Source: Candidula unifasciata (lineage: Eukaryota; Mollusca; Gastropoda; Stylommatophora; Geomitridae). From it: DNA of 64,000 bases. The position numbers were made by a program, and so were the translations under genes. How positions within the stretch are numbered: position 1 is the first letter of the stretch; every line of letters starts with the position of its first letter. The notes beneath the pieces were generated by a model. That model ran no database searches, was not told where the DNA came from, and worked only from the letters and a program-made list of their open reading frames with translations. Of the stretch, positions 42,936 to 56,489 are shown in pieces. The stretch covers positions 270,820-334,819 of the forward strand of contig CAJHNH020008570.1 of assembly GCA_905116865.2 (NCBI GenBank), written 5' to 3'.

Positions 42936-45060
42936 TGTGGCGGGTAAATTCGCTTTACACTAGCGAATGCACTATGTGCAATTTACAGAGGGAACTACAA
43001 ACATTAAATCTTAATAAAGGTTTATATTGCCCCCAGCCTTGCTGGTTAAATCAGAGGATTTGGGGTTTTCCCACATCTATTCCCTACTGTTATTAAATTT
43101 GTATATTTAAATGTATTTACATTACACTAGCTTTTGTTCACTGACACAATTACAGTTAAAATGAAACTTCAGAAAACTGTAAGAACATTAAAACTACATT
43201 TATTAAGAATTGGATTTCAAAATAATAAACAAAATGGCTGTGGATATAAAATCCAGTTATACAAGGTTAGTGAACAACTGTCCACTTAGCTGTAGCTTAG
43301 GTTTCTGTTGTCAGCTTCTGACTAAGCTTCGGAAACACATCAGGCAGGCCGAATCTTCCAGTCCAGTCCAGACAATCGGGTATCTGCAGCTAAGCTTAGG
43401 ATCTACTTCTGGACTCCCACCTGTATTTACCATCTGGAACTAGAACAATAGAACAGTCCTTATACAAACAGTCAGGAAGGTTCTAACTGGAGACAACAAT
43501 ACCTCCAGTCTTTAAACTGTTACACTACACACATATATATGGAGTAGGATAGTAACAGGTGTTCACATTCTACTGGTATAGAATGGGAATGTATACAGAA
43601 CATGGTCCATAATCCTGATGGGGAAATATTTAGGAAACCAGTTTCATGAATACTCTCAAGAACAAGAGTTTACATCACACAAAAAGAAAGGACATTCCTC
43701 AGTGTAAATTGTTCTGATGTCTGCACACTAGTACTCCTTTAAAGGGTTAACATGCTTACACACACAGACATAGTCATATTTCACAATATTCTTATTTTAA
43801 CCACATGGGTTCACATCACAATGAATGAGAAGCAGGGAGTGAGTTCACCAAGGCCAGAAACTCATAACAGGTGCTTTGCACTGTTTGAAAATAAATGGGA
43901 TTGACATATCTCCATCAGTATACTGGGTGCTGGGATAGATGTCAAAATACAATCATAGGTGACAATGGGCTTTCCATCTGTCACAGTATTAACATAAAAT
44001 ATACAACGCTCACTCCAGTTTAAATCTAAATCCACCTGTGTGATAACATCTTAGTCAGTAGAGTTTAGAAGTTGTAAAGGTTGAAATATAGTTATTACAA
44101 TTGTAAGGCCACCTGCTGTAGAACTGAAATGTATTCCTAGTAATAGGGAAATATATATACAACAATAATAATTACAAGCATGGGCCATACATCTTTCTTC
44201 TTCTCTGACAGTGTGAATATTAAATTCAGCCTCACTGTGGTATTCACTTTCCAAGCTCTTAAACTAGTCTCAGAATTATCTGGACTAAATCTAAATTAAA
44301 GCAAGACAGTGATTTATTAAGCTAATATCACCATGAGGTAAAAATTTAACTTAGAAGGGATTAGGTATAATGAATATACACTTCATTCCTTTTTAATTGT
44401 CCCACCATGCTGGAAACCGGAACTGGCCGAGATTTCACATGAGGACATAATTATCACCTAATTAATATAAGTAAAATAATTGAAAATACCAATGTACGTT
44501 TCTAGTAGCAAATAAACATTAATTAAATCATCAAATAGATCATATGTTTGCATACATGTACATACTAGATCATAAACGTGGTTAGTAAGGATAAAGAAAT
44601 TTATCATAGTTTTTAAGCCATGTGGGCATTAAATTTCAGAATTCAGCAGATAATTAATACTGAGGAATAATATCAATAGCTCAAATTACACTAATTATTA
44701 TAAACTCACCCCTGGTAGGGAATTCAAACAGAAAATTAGACCACAGTCTGACTAAAACTTTAGCCTGAACCGGTCAAGTTCTGAATTGAAAAGGGAACAG
44801 GAAGTCCTTAAAAAGGAGGGAGTTACTCTGCAGTTCCCCTTGACTACTCATCATCTCATTCACCTTTATTACCTTTCAACTCTTTAATTATAATTTTGCT
44901 CCAATGAAGCATTAAGAAAGGGGTAAGAAATTTCTTAATTAATCCAGTGTTATTATGCTAATTAAAAGCAATAGGAAAATGTTTAGAACTTTGGTAATAA
45001 TATCTAAACAAAGCAATCTTTAAAAGGGCAGAAAACAGCTGTCCAGACCAGCTCGTCACA
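42936..45060. mobile_element. probable solo LTR (about 2.1 kb)
   Basis: Starts TGTGGCGGG (42936) and ends CGTCACA (45060), so it has TG...CA ends inside short imperfect inverted repeats (TGTGGCG against TGTGACG). It is flanked by TCCCC at 42931-42935 and 45061-45065, a 5-bp target duplication. It sits between two halves of one LINE RNase H region that rejoin in frame when the insert and one TCCCC are removed. No gag, protease, RT or integrase frame and no internal second LTR is visible, so a solo LTR is the simplest reading. The interior is AT-rich and free of the SINEs that fill the rest of the window. Confidence 0.68.
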
Positions 45061-45720
45061 TCCCCTGGTAACTCGTGGCAGCGCCATTCTCCTCAGACCG
45101 TAACGATCTATCTGTGCCTCCGCACTGTTCACTCGCTCCCAAAGGGTCTTCGCAATATGTAACTTGTCATACATCAATTCTCCACCAAGAGATTGCAGAA
45201 CCAGTCTATTTGCCTGCTCATTTCCCAACACACCGACATCACCAGGAGAAAATATCCAAAGGATGCTAACTACCCAGGACCTCTGAAGTGATGATTGCCA
45301 CTTTGCACGAAGCATGCCTGTTTTCACCTTTCTCAACATGCTCAGTTACAATTACGGCATGTGTGTACAGCTGATTCGCAAGCCAGTGGAAGGCAGCAGA
45401 GACTGCCTCTAACCACATTCTCAAACTAGACGTTGTGATGTCATATGCAAGACTTTGCTGCACTGGGCGACGTCCATTCGCCTTTGCTATAAAACGTGAT
45501 TAGAACCCTACAAAAGTCTGAAACTTTTTCGGACACCTTGAACCACTCCTCTTCTCGCTTATATTTATCAAGCTTGAACACATGTCTGATTGTGTCTTCA
45601 GCTTGCGCCAACCAAGACCTTCCTCTTTTCAGTCTGTGACCCTTAGCTCTACACAGGGCTTCATGCAGGAGGTGCTTCCTGTCTGCAGCTACTCTGAGAT
45701 ATTACTTTGCCTGCAAAACT
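45061..45720 (-). pseudogene. RNase H-bearing LINE, 5' piece (third copy, split)
   Basis: On the - strand: TSSLRMWLEAVSAAFHWLAN (RNase H start), GMLRAKWQSS, LWIFSPGDVGVLGNEQANRL (GNE.A box), GGELMYDKLHIAKTLWERV and RMALPRVTRG, then the LTR insertion. The region 45480-45720 continues upstream with KGHRLKRGRSWLAQAEDTIR-type sequence from between RT and RNase H. Frame breaks make it a pseudogene. Confidence 0.78.
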
Positions 45721-45813
45721 TTGCGCCTAAATAGTAGGCCAGCTGACTCTTTGATATGGTAAGCAATTCCGGCAGAAATGTAAATGAGAGAAACATATTC
45801 AGAGAAGTATATA

Positions 45814-45888
45814 CCGATATGAAAGAGATACACAAAGTACATGAGTGTGTTAGCATTGGAAACACGTCTGCGTTTCACATAGACACTT
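45814..45888. repeat. about 75-bp dispersed direct repeat, right copy
   Basis: GATATGAAAGAGATACACAA, GTGTTAGCATTGGAAACACG, GTTTCACATAGACACTT; partner of 42681-42753, together bracketing the LINE/LTR block. Confidence 0.8.
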
Positions 45889-46364
45889 GGTTACATGCGA
45901 AAGAGAAAAACATATTCACTGCAGAACACACGAAAGCTTCGCAAACGCCCGAAACCATAGTTCACCGTGCCCCTAACTGAAATCACCAGCGCAGTATCGA
46001 CTTGAGTAATGTGGGAGTCTGTCCAAACAATTACAGCTTTCTGTACTTCTGTAACGTGGTACTGGTTTTTTTTTTTTTTTTCAGTGAGACCATATTTGGT
46101 TAAGTTTTTTGCGGGATCGATGTACGTGCTTTTCTTGTTACGAGTTTCCTAATCATAACTTGTTTAGAGGTTGAAACAGAGTAAATGGCATTTGCTATGT
46201 TGGTCTACCATCCAGGTTAAGATAAATTTTTTTTTTATGTCAGAGTAGTAAACCTTTAGATAGCATTAACAGTTGAGGCGAAAAGATAGACCGATTGATC
46301 GATCAATCATGGTCGATACGTCAAGTATTTGGGGCGAACTGAAGTGTTACGTGTTGTCTAGAAA
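45889..46364. other. no recognised feature
   Basis: T tract at about 46067-46081. Nothing else recognised. Confidence 0.5.
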
Positions 46365-46548
46365 GCTAGGAAGTAAAGGGTCCTGTTCCACGCCTTTAGG
46401 CTTATTGGGAATATAGGGCTCGTCCTATATTTTTACTGACCAATCGGCACTTGGGCTATGTGCTCAGCATCACGCCGGCTACCTTTACTTCACAGGACTG
46501 TACCTGGTACCAACTCAGGACTAGGTCGACCTGGGAGTCAAGGAAGAA
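46365..46548 (-). mobile_element. SINE-B copy, head missing
   Basis: GTTCCACGCCTTTAGGCTTA, CCAATCGGCACTTGGGC, CATCACGCCGGCTACC, TAGGTCGACCTGGGAGTCAA, then it stops before the tRNA head. Confidence 0.78.
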
Positions 46549-46994
46549 AGCTTAGTAAGACCACTGAAAAGTCTCTTCCTCCTCTTTGTCCTATTTTCCC
46601 CTCCTCCTAATTCTTCTTTTTCTTCTTCTTTTGTTAATTATAAAACACAACACTTTCCTAAAAACCGCAATGAAATGAGTCGTTTGAATGCAGGCAAGCA
46701 AAATGCAGACACCAATACAAGTGGAGGTAAAACAGCAAGATATTGAAGAGCAAAAGTCTGAGAGTGTTCAGGCCGTGATCAGAGACAATATTTGAAATCC
46801 ATCGAAACTATTCTTTATTGACTTATTTGACTGATTATTTTTTTTTCATCCAGATTGTGTGTGCGTGTGTATGTGATATATTATCTTAGATATCAGCAAA
46901 GAATATGACGATATATTAGAGCACATCCTCAGTAGAAGCTGGCAGAAAGTTATTAGACAGTCACTGAAATGAGAAACAGATTGAAGACTGACTG
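46549..46994. other. no recognised feature
   Basis: TCTTCTT-rich near 46612-46632. Nothing coding. Confidence 0.5.
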
Positions 46995-47053
46995 AGTAAA
47001 AAGGGACTTTCCAGAGAAATCCTACGACGAACGTTGATTAGAGAGGCCAGTGG

Positions 47054-47060
<7 letters not shown>
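46995..47060 (+). mobile_element. LINE 3' region fragment
   Basis: TCCTACGACGAACGTTGATT and AGAGGCCAGTGGTGCTGGACT match 1767-1822 of the left-end LINE tail. The microsatellite begins exactly where the match ends. Confidence 0.6.
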
Positions 47061-49485
<2,425 letters not shown>

Positions 49486-50417
49486 TGTGCAAGATCTGTA
49501 AACCTCACAAAGTAATATTAGTTTGAAAGCAAACCTACCCCGGACGCAATAAACGCGAATTCACGAGAAACGGCTGGTTGAACCAAACAAGACTAGACGA
49601 GCACTTACAACTCCGAGCCAACTGTACTTGAGGTTTGAGCAGCAAATTGAATTACGTCGTCCCTCCGTCGCTCACGTTCTCATTATTGTGTCACTGTTCC
49701 TTCGGATTTCCCCAAGTTTGGTGATCGATTCATGGTGTTCCCTTCTTGTGCTTCCAAAAATAAAAGTTAATTATAAAGCGGGGTACGGGGTTTCCGTTTA
49801 TTATCGTCTTCTTGGACTCGAAAGCTGCAATCTAGAGGTCGCGTTTTTGACGTTGATCAATGCCAAGGTCGGAAAAATGGCGAAGCCTTACAGCCCGGGG
49901 GAAATGGCCCCGTTAATGTTGTTTACTGGAGTTCCTAGTTGGTGTTTGATTTGATTTGGCTGCAGAAAGGGAGTTTGTTAGAGTTGTTATTAGCGTAAGA
50001 AAGCTGCAGTGATTTCGTTGGAGTTTTTATTAGAGGTAGGAAGATGACAGGGATTTCGCTTTGGAGAGATCTTATATGTGTAAGAAGGGTACATTGATTT
50101 CGCTTAGAGTTATTATAGGGGTAAGAAGCTAAAGTGATATAGCTAGAGTTCTTATAGAGTCTCACAAGACGGTGGTGTCGCGTGTCATAATATGTGTCTC
50201 TCCTTAATAGGAGGTACACTGACGCCGTGGAATGGCAATATGTTGTGATTGTGGCTCTTTTTCGTCTAGGCGACAAACCCGCAGTTCCAGCAACCATCCA
50301 ACACCACTCCACGGATGAGGTAATTCAAGTTATCCAGGGCACAACTTGGCCAGACGCCCTCACCACTTGCAGTGTCCCTAGACGATAGATCATAGCGACT
50401 AATTAGGTATATATCCT
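49486..50417. other. no recognised gene
   Basis: Weak internal repetition of GTAAGAAGCT.CAGTGATTTCG-like words at 49975-50150. The 108-codon open frame at 49628-49954 has no known motif. Confidence 0.45.
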
Positions 50418-50608
50418 CCGAAGTGAGGGTATCTGCTTAAAAGGTGCGGAACCAACAGTCTGACTACAGATACACCACATCTGTAAAGGGGATGTGCATA
50501 AAAAACTCAAGTTCTTGAACAAAACTAAAGTCCAGACATAGACGAACAATCAGAACTTCCCGCTGGAGTTTACAGCCGGTGAACGCGAAGAAGAAGAATT
50601 TGAATGCA
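50418..50608 (+). mobile_element. SINE-E copy, 5'-truncated, with (GAA)n
   Basis: GAAGTGAGGGTATCTGC, AACCAACAGTCTGAC, CTAAAGTCCAGACATAGACG, CCGGTGAACGCGAAGAAGAA. Confidence 0.72.
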
Positions 50609-51589
50609 AAAGACAGCGAGGAAGGGTACTGGTTACCTCAGCTTCTGTATCATGACCTGCCACGTCTGCTATTAAACATTTCATATCATCATCATCATCA
50701 TGAGCCCTGTCAGCTGACGTAGGCGCTTATGCATCTCCACAGATCACGATCTCTATTTGCCTGGAACAGCTCTTTTGATGATATCCCTTTATGACATTTC
50801 ATATGTTTCTAATAAATCCGCTGGGTCGGGTCCAATTTGATCATTCCTGAGTTTTTAGCCCGCCCATAACCATGAATGTTTGATGATTCGACTATTACTC
50901 ATAGTCTAGCACGACTCGACACTTGACGATCGATGTCGATTTGTGATTATGTTTCTCAGGTAACACTGCATAGGTTGACATTTTGTCTATGTTGAGTCAA
51001 TCACTCATTTGGTTTATACGCTATATGGGCCTCTGTCTGTCTGCATTTGTATATATATGTTTGTCTGTATTTTTTCCCCTTTCTTTTAATAAGTCTGTAT
51101 CTGTTTGCATGTATAGGCGACGGTCTATATCTGACTGTTGTCTGTGTGTCTGTACTTTTATGGTTGGTCTGTGTCTTATATGCGTATCTATGTGCGTTTA
51201 TATTTATGTCTATTTGTGTCTCTCCATATGTGTCTGTGTGTTTATTTCCTTCTGTCTGTTTGCCTGTGTCGGTATCTGTATGAATCGGTCTGCCTGTGTC
51301 ATTCTGAGTGTCTCAGTCTGTTTGTGTGTTATATGTGACAGTCTGTCTGGCTGACTGTCTGTGTGAACGTCTGTACGTCTGTCTGTCTGTGTTTCTTTGC
51401 TTGCCTCATTGTCTGTCTGTATGTATTTGCCTGCCTATCTGTTTGTATCTGCCTATTTGTACGTGTGTTATATGTGTCTGTCTGTATGACTGTTTGTGTC
51501 TGTGTGATAATATATAAATAAGGAACCTAGTAGCTGAGTCTAAGAATGTCAGATGACAGAGAAGTAACAACTGTATACACCAGGGAGCT
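50609..51589. other. TGTCTGT-rich low-complexity region, no gene
   Basis: From about 51000 to 51515 degenerate GTCTGT/TGTGTC repeats give Cys/Val/Leu-rich open frames in all + frames; none is credible. 50609-50990 has no recognised feature apart from (ATC)n at 50689. Confidence 0.6.
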
Positions 51590-51752
51590 GACGGGTCGTA
51601 GATTACGAGGCAGTTCAAGAAGACGATGAAGAGATCATGTCTAGTCAGACCTACAAACACTTGGTGTCACCAACTTGAAAGAGAAGGCCAACCAGAGAGA
51701 TGAATGGAGGCGGTGATATCTGCAGCAATGAACCTCAAGGGCTTGGAATGCT
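51590..51752 (+). pseudogene. LINE ORF C-terminus leading into (GAA)n
   Basis: Reads DLQTLGVTNLKEKANQRDEW then RR before a stop, followed by YLQQ-stop-TSRAWNA. L..LG.T......A.DR..WR marks a LINE ORF end. The GAA array follows directly. Confidence 0.65.
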
Positions 51753-51891
51753 GAAGAAGAAGAAGAAGAAGAAGAAGAAGAAGAAGAAGAAGAAGAAGAA
51801 GAAGAAGAAGAAGAAGAAGAAGAAGAAGAAGAAGAAGAAGAAGAAGAAGAAGAAGAAGAAGAAGAAGAAGAAGAAGAAGAAGAAGAAGAAG

Positions 51892-51922
<31 letters not shown>
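51753..51922. repeat. (GAA)n microsatellite, about 57 units
   Basis: Perfect GAA run directly after a LINE 3' end. Confidence 0.97.
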
Positions 51923-51923
<1 letters not shown>

Positions 51924-52124
51924 GCTGAATCTGTTAAATATCTTACTGAAAACTCTGCCGTGGAAGTTAGACACCCTATAGCCCAAGCTGTTATGTATTA
52001 ATAGTTTTCCATACGACACTCCTCTGTGTTATAATGCCTCACCACATTAAATATTATCCCCTTGTCTTCCTACAACTTTGTCTCCCATGCATGTATACTC
52101 GTTCACGTGTATTTATATATCTTT

Positions 52125-52335
52125 TTGCCCGGCTCGCTAGCGCAGTTTGTTAAAACCCCTGCGCAGCGACAGGGTGACAAACTCATTGTAGTCCGGGTTC
52201 ACGCCCGGGGGGTAGGCAGAAAAGCCACATTTCTACCAGATTGACGGAATCAAAGCCGAAGGGTTGCGATATCCATAGTGCCGAGCCAAAGGGTTTTCAA
52301 CTTATGGTTAAATATTTTATTATTTCCCTTTTCCA
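52125..52335 (+). mobile_element. SINE-F copy, full length
   Basis: tRNA-like head CCCGGCTCGCTAGCGCAGTT, AGTCCGGGTTCACGCCCGGG (B box GGTTCACGCCC), body GGTAGGCAGAAAAGCCACAT, GCCGAAGGGTTGCGATATCC, TAGTGCCGAGCCAAAGGGTT. Confidence 0.75.
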
Positions 52336-52339
52336 TGTA

Positions 52340-52592
52340 AATAAAGCAAAGGATCCCTTTTCCACGTCTTCACACGCCTTTAGCGTATTGGGCATATAGG
52401 GCTAGCCCTATATTTTATAGACCAATCGGCACTAGATGGGTGATGTGGTCAACATCACGCCGACCGCCTTTACTTTTCAAGACTGTTCTACGTACTGATT
52501 TTGAAAAAAAAAAAAAAAAGAAATCGGGCTTTATCAGGACCCGAGCCTACGACCTTCCGATCTGCAGGCGAGCGTCTAACCACCGTGCCCCT
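52340..52592 (-). mobile_element. SINE-B copy, full length
   Basis: GATCCCTTTTCCACGTC, GGGCTAGCCCTATATTTTAT, CCAATCGGCACTAGATGGG, CATCACGCCGACCGCC, A-rich linker, ACCCGAGCCTACGACCTTCC, GCGAGCGTCTAACCACCGTG. Confidence 0.82.
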
Positions 52593-52747
52593 CCCCTTTT
52601 TCCTGTCAGTGATTTTCATATGAGAAGGCCAAGGGCTTCTATGAAGGTTGCGATGTGACACATGTTCTTCACTGATGTATACATTTGTCCAATCTTGTTC
52701 CCCTTTTTAATCCAGAAGGCTAAACGGGTTTGTTTGTTTGTTTTAGT

Positions 52748-52945
52748 ATCCAGAAGCCATGAGTTGTTAACCCTTGGGCTCGGTATTATGGATATTGCAA
52801 CCTTTCGGCCTTGATTCCATTGTAAATACCGTAAATCTGGGAGAAATCTGTCTTTTCTGCCTACCCCCGGGAGTGAACCCGGACCACAAGAAGTTCGTCA
52901 TCTGGTCACCCGGTTTAGCCAACTACGCTAGAGAGCCGGACGGCT
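52748..52945 (-). mobile_element. SINE-F copy, full length
   Basis: GCTCGGTATTATGGATATTG, AACCTTTCGGCCTTGATTCC, GTCTTTTCTGCCTACCCCCG, AGTGAACCCGGACCACAAGA, GGTTTAGCCAACTACGCTAG: inverted relative to 52125-52335. Confidence 0.75.
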
Positions 52946-52949
52946 ACAC

Positions 52950-53097
52950 TGGTCAATAAATGCCCAGTGGGTGATGTTGTCAACATAACGCGAGCCACTT
53001 TTCCCCACGATTAAATATCATTCTGCTCCAATTTAGGTCGGAACGATCTGGGAGCCCAGAACACTGAAAAAATATACCTTGAAAATTCGAAGCTGTA
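52950..53097 (-). mobile_element. SINE-B partial copy
   Basis: GGTCAATAAATGCCCAGTGG, GTGATGTTGTCAACATAACG, GGTCGGAACGATCTGGGAGC; diverged and lacking the head. Confidence 0.6.
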
Positions 53098-53202
53098 ATC
53101 AAAGTTATCAAAGCTATTACCTATAGTTACTATTTTACTCATATGCTGTTTTGTATTTATTCCTGCTTTGGCCAATCAACTGTGTATATTCATTTCTTTC
53201 AG

Positions 53203-53497
53203 CTGGGACCTCAAACGGCCACGCCCCTATGAACCATGAAGACCCACCAGAAAATAAGCAGCACTGGGATTGGTCGAGTCGGCACAGCAGGATTCTCATT
53301 GGCTCCCTCATCTCCTTAGCAACGGCTGTAGCATGGGTGTCATTCAGCGAACTTATCCAGGATGCCTTAGCCAATGAGAATTTCAATGCGCCCTTCACCT
53401 TGGCCTATGTCTTCACCGCGTTTCTCATTGTATTGTTTCCCGCATTTCTTTGTTTTGCTCGCATCTCCAAATTACGCCCAATCAAAGATATTCTCAG
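53203..53497 (+). CDS. SLC35F3/F4-like transporter, exon with TM segments 1-2
   Basis: Acceptor CATTTCTTTCAG ends at 53202; donor GT is at 53498. The exon enters in phase 1 and leaves after two bases of a codon (AG). It encodes a hydrophilic lead (MNHEDPPENKQHWDWSS), then RILIGSLISLATAVAWVSF (TM1) and FNAPFTLAYVFTAFLIVLFP (TM2; the APFTL... FFP pattern is typical of SLC35F3/F4/F5). Members are nucleotide-sugar-transporter-superfamily carriers with ten membrane spans; human SLC35F3 is linked to thiamine transport. Substrate specificity cannot be read from this piece. The preceding exon was not found upstream, so the start codon is unknown. Neighbours are repeats only; a 19-bp minisatellite begins about 100 bp into the next intron. 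Confidence 0.85.
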
Positions 53498-53597
53498 GTA
53501 CTTGTTTCAGTTTTCAAATTATTGTGGTCACGTTTTTTTTTTAAATGTCTTTCCTAAATATTCAGTATCTTGTGTTCGGGAGGCGCCGCGAAATAGC
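53498..53597 (+). other. intron 5' end
   Basis: Donor GTACTT. The frame stays open about 100 bp into the intron (to 53603), but the translation loses family resemblance at the splice site. Confidence 0.6.
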
Positions 53598-54002
53598 GAT
53601 TAGATACTTGCCTGGGGATACGATAATTGCCTGAGGATACGATACTTGCCTGAATATACGATACTTTCCTAAGGATACGATACTTGCCTAAGGATACGAT
53701 ACTTGCCTGAAAAGGATACGATACTTGGCTGAGGATCCGATACTTTCCTGAGGATACGATACTTGCCTGAGGATCCGATACTTGCCTGCGGATACGATAC
53801 TTGCCTGAATATACGATACTTTCCTAAGGATACGATACTTGCCTAAGGATACGATACTTGCCTGAAAAGGATACGATACTTGCCTAAGGATACGATACTT
53901 GCCTGAGGATACGATACTTGCCTGAGAATCCGATACTTGCCTGAGGATACGATACTTGCCTGAGGATACACATGCCTGAGAATACGATACTGGCCTGAGG
54001 AT
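53598..54002. repeat. 19-bp minisatellite with higher-order duplication
   Basis: Units GGATACGATACTTGCCTGA, about 21 copies. A longer block including CTGAATATACGATACTTTCC and CTGAAAAGGATACG occurs twice about 160 bp apart (from about 53632 and 53795). Confidence 0.95.
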
Positions 54003-54208
54003 ACGAAGGGCGTTGATTCGGAACCTGACTTTTTTTTTTTTAATGACTTTTGCTCCGAGGTCGACCTAGCCATATATGGGTACCAGGTAAAATCCTGGGA
54101 AGTTGACGACATCACATACCGAGTGCTGATTAGTCTATGCAATATAAGTCTAACCCTATTTGTCCAAATGCTCCGAAGGCGTGGAAGAGGGTCCTTTACT
54201 TTAGTTTT
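54003..54208 (+). mobile_element. SINE-B copy, head eroded
   Basis: T-rich linker, TGACTTTTGCTCCGAGGTCG, CACATACCGAGTGCTGATTA, TAAGTCTAACCCTATTTG, CGTGGAAGAGGGTCCTTTAC. Confidence 0.78.
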
Positions 54209-54239
54209 TTCGCAGAATAAGTAGTTGATATGATACGAC

Positions 54240-54330
54240 TGGAAACATGTGACGTGCGGCGGCTTCATGGTGACGTGCGGCGGCTTCATTGTGACGTGCG
54301 GCGGCTTCATTGTGATGTGTGGCGTACCAA
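54240..54330. repeat. 21-bp tandem repeat, about 4 copies
   Basis: GTGACGTGCGGCGGCTTCAT repeated with small changes; unusually GC-rich for this window. Confidence 0.93.
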
Positions 54331-54594
54331 TGATGAAATAGGCGTCGTTAACGTAACCAATACGGTATCCAACAAATTACAACGCCACAGGCCAAGTGTG
54401 ACAGAACATAATGAATGTTTAAGGCGTCCAAACGCAGTTGAACGATGAACGCTCTCAAAAGGTTACATCGGTATATTGACATACACAATGATCAACAGAA
54501 GGAGAGAATGTGCAATTAATAAAACTCCAGACTCACCCAAACACACCAACACAAGCCCGCTCGCACATCAACTGACTTCATTACAAACGACGGG

Positions 54595-54715
54595 TCGCAG
54601 CCCGACCTTGGAAATCCGGACAGTCACATCGATTTTAGTCCGACCTTGGAAATACGGACAGTCACATCGATTTTAGTCCGACCTTGGAAATCCGAATGGT
54701 CATCTCGATCTTCTC
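54595..54715. repeat. 38-bp tandem repeat, 3 copies
   Basis: GACCTTGGAAATCCGGACAG and TCACATCGATTTTAGTCC. Confidence 0.95.
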
Positions 54716-54759
54716 TTCTGCAGTCTGAACAAGGTAGTATAAGTATACCGGCTTGCTGC

Positions 54760-54905
54760 CGAGCACAATAGACAATATACCAGCTTTCCGCTGAGGTTTC
54801 TAGTGGAGTCCCGGGGTAGAGCGTCCTCAAGGATCCAACTTTATACAACGACTGCTTTCAGTGGCATCCCGGGGTATAACGTCCTCAAGGATCCACAAGT
54901 CTGTC
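54760..54905. repeat. imperfect direct duplication
   Basis: AGTCCCGGGGTAGAGCGTCC, TCAAGGATCCAACTT and GCATCCCGGGGTATAACGTC, TCAAGGATCCACAAG, about 60 bp apart. Confidence 0.7.
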
Positions 54906-55048
54906 TCCTTCAGACAGTAAATATCCAATGCTTTGACAACAATCCCTTAACAACATTACGTATTGCTTTGACGTCCTATTTGCTCACTCAGTACTGGTGC
55001 GTTCTAGTGCATATCTGCACGCGACAGTTACAATACGAAACATGAAAG

Positions 55049-55050
55049 GT

Positions 55051-55083
<33 letters not shown>
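55049..55083. repeat. poly(G) tract
   Basis: About 33 consecutive G, then GGTGGGAGG. Confidence 0.95.
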
Positions 55084-55084
<1 letters not shown>

Positions 55085-55099
55085 GGGAGGATACAAATA

Positions 55100-55740
55100 A
55101 AAAGAAAAAAATTCACTTATAACGGCAATATTTTTTCCAAGCACAGTAAATAACAGAAACGAGATTCCTGTATAACTTGAAAAAAAAATAATTCATAGCA
55201 ACTGACTATTCTTCTATAAGAATTACTTTCCCATCATCCGACAGTAAGATTGTTTCTCTATAATTGAATATTAACGTCACTAAATTACAGTAACATTAGT
55301 ACTCTGTAACTTAATGTTAGTTTCACTAAATGAAGCAACATTGTTCTCACACATAACAACTTTTTTGTAACTGAATATTTTTCTAACTAAATGACAGTAA
55401 CATTATTCCTCCAAAAAACTGAATATTTTCCTAATCTATATAACAGCAACATTATTCCCACATAACTGAATAGTTTCCTAACTATATAACAGCAACATTA
55501 TTCCCACATAACTGAATATTTTCCTAACTAAATGACAGTAACATTGGTCCCAAAAAAACTGAATATTTTCCAGTACTAAATGACATTTACATTATTCTCG
55601 TATAGCGTTTTCTAGCAACAGACAGTTACAACAGATCTCTAAAATGCGTTCCCCCATCAACTGTCAGTAACATTATTCTTCTGTAATATAATGATTCCCT
55701 ACCAATGACAGTAATATCATTTACCTTCTACCATAATTTG
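55100..55740. repeat. degenerate minisatellite, about 40-45 bp
   Basis: AACTGAATATTTTCCTAACT, AAATGACAGTAACATTATTC and CCACATAACTG recur with substitutions and indels. Confidence 0.8.
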
Positions 55741-55849
55741 TCTAACAAATTAGAGACGTCAATCCCCCATTAATTATCCCCCCCCCCCCCTCATTGACTA
55801 ATAATAACTCAACTCCTCTAGAAAGTTCTTTTACAGTCCAGTATTTCCC

Positions 55850-56175
55850 CCTTGTTTGGATCACCGTTACCGGATATCCGCTTTCACCAATGTCCTGTAA
55901 GTCCTTGCATGAGAGGATTGGCTGTCTACCGTCATGTGACATTTGTCTTTTCCAACTCCACGCAACACGGACTGAAAATCAGACTGATTGTTCTGGTTAC
56001 ACGACTACACGTTAGCCTTCTCTATGCCACAGTGATTACTTTCACCTCCTTCTTTATGCTTGAGCTCGTAAACCTGTAGATTCGATTCGCCCAGCAACGA
56101 TCTTTCACCGGAAGATCCAACTACATTTCTCACCGCTTTAGACCGAACCGTCCAGTGTACACTATTGCTTGTCTT
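55850..56175 (-). pseudogene. RNase H-bearing LINE remnant, fourth copy
   Basis: On the - strand: VYTGRFGLKR, then FTSSSIKKEVKVITVA and RRL, matching the TSS.R.EV.A.TAA.RWL start of RNase H in 11735-12405. Very decayed. Confidence 0.5.
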
Positions 56176-56489
56176 AGTCAACATTTACATTTCCTGTCCT
56201 TCAAGGAATTTAATTCATTCAATATCAAACAACGCCCCATCCGTTTGTTGGTTTCAACTGATATTGCAGCGGATTACTCTAAGCTTTCCGTGTTCCCAGA
56301 TTTAAGCATGTCCTAATGGGCAAAGCTAATGAGCAAGTCACATGTGGTTACTTAGCGATTTGAGTGCGCGTAAAGCTGACTGCGAAACGAACACATACGT
56401 CTCTCTCACAGTACCACGATTAATGACTCCAACACGTGAAGAAACATCCACTGGTTTATTTTCAAATTGTTACATGGTCCTGGGAAACG
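56176..56489. other. no recognised feature
   Basis: Intronic sequence without a recognised element. Confidence 0.5.

Noticed and set aside
51735..52019. Poly-Phe/poly-Lys frames
   Set aside because: GAA array translation.
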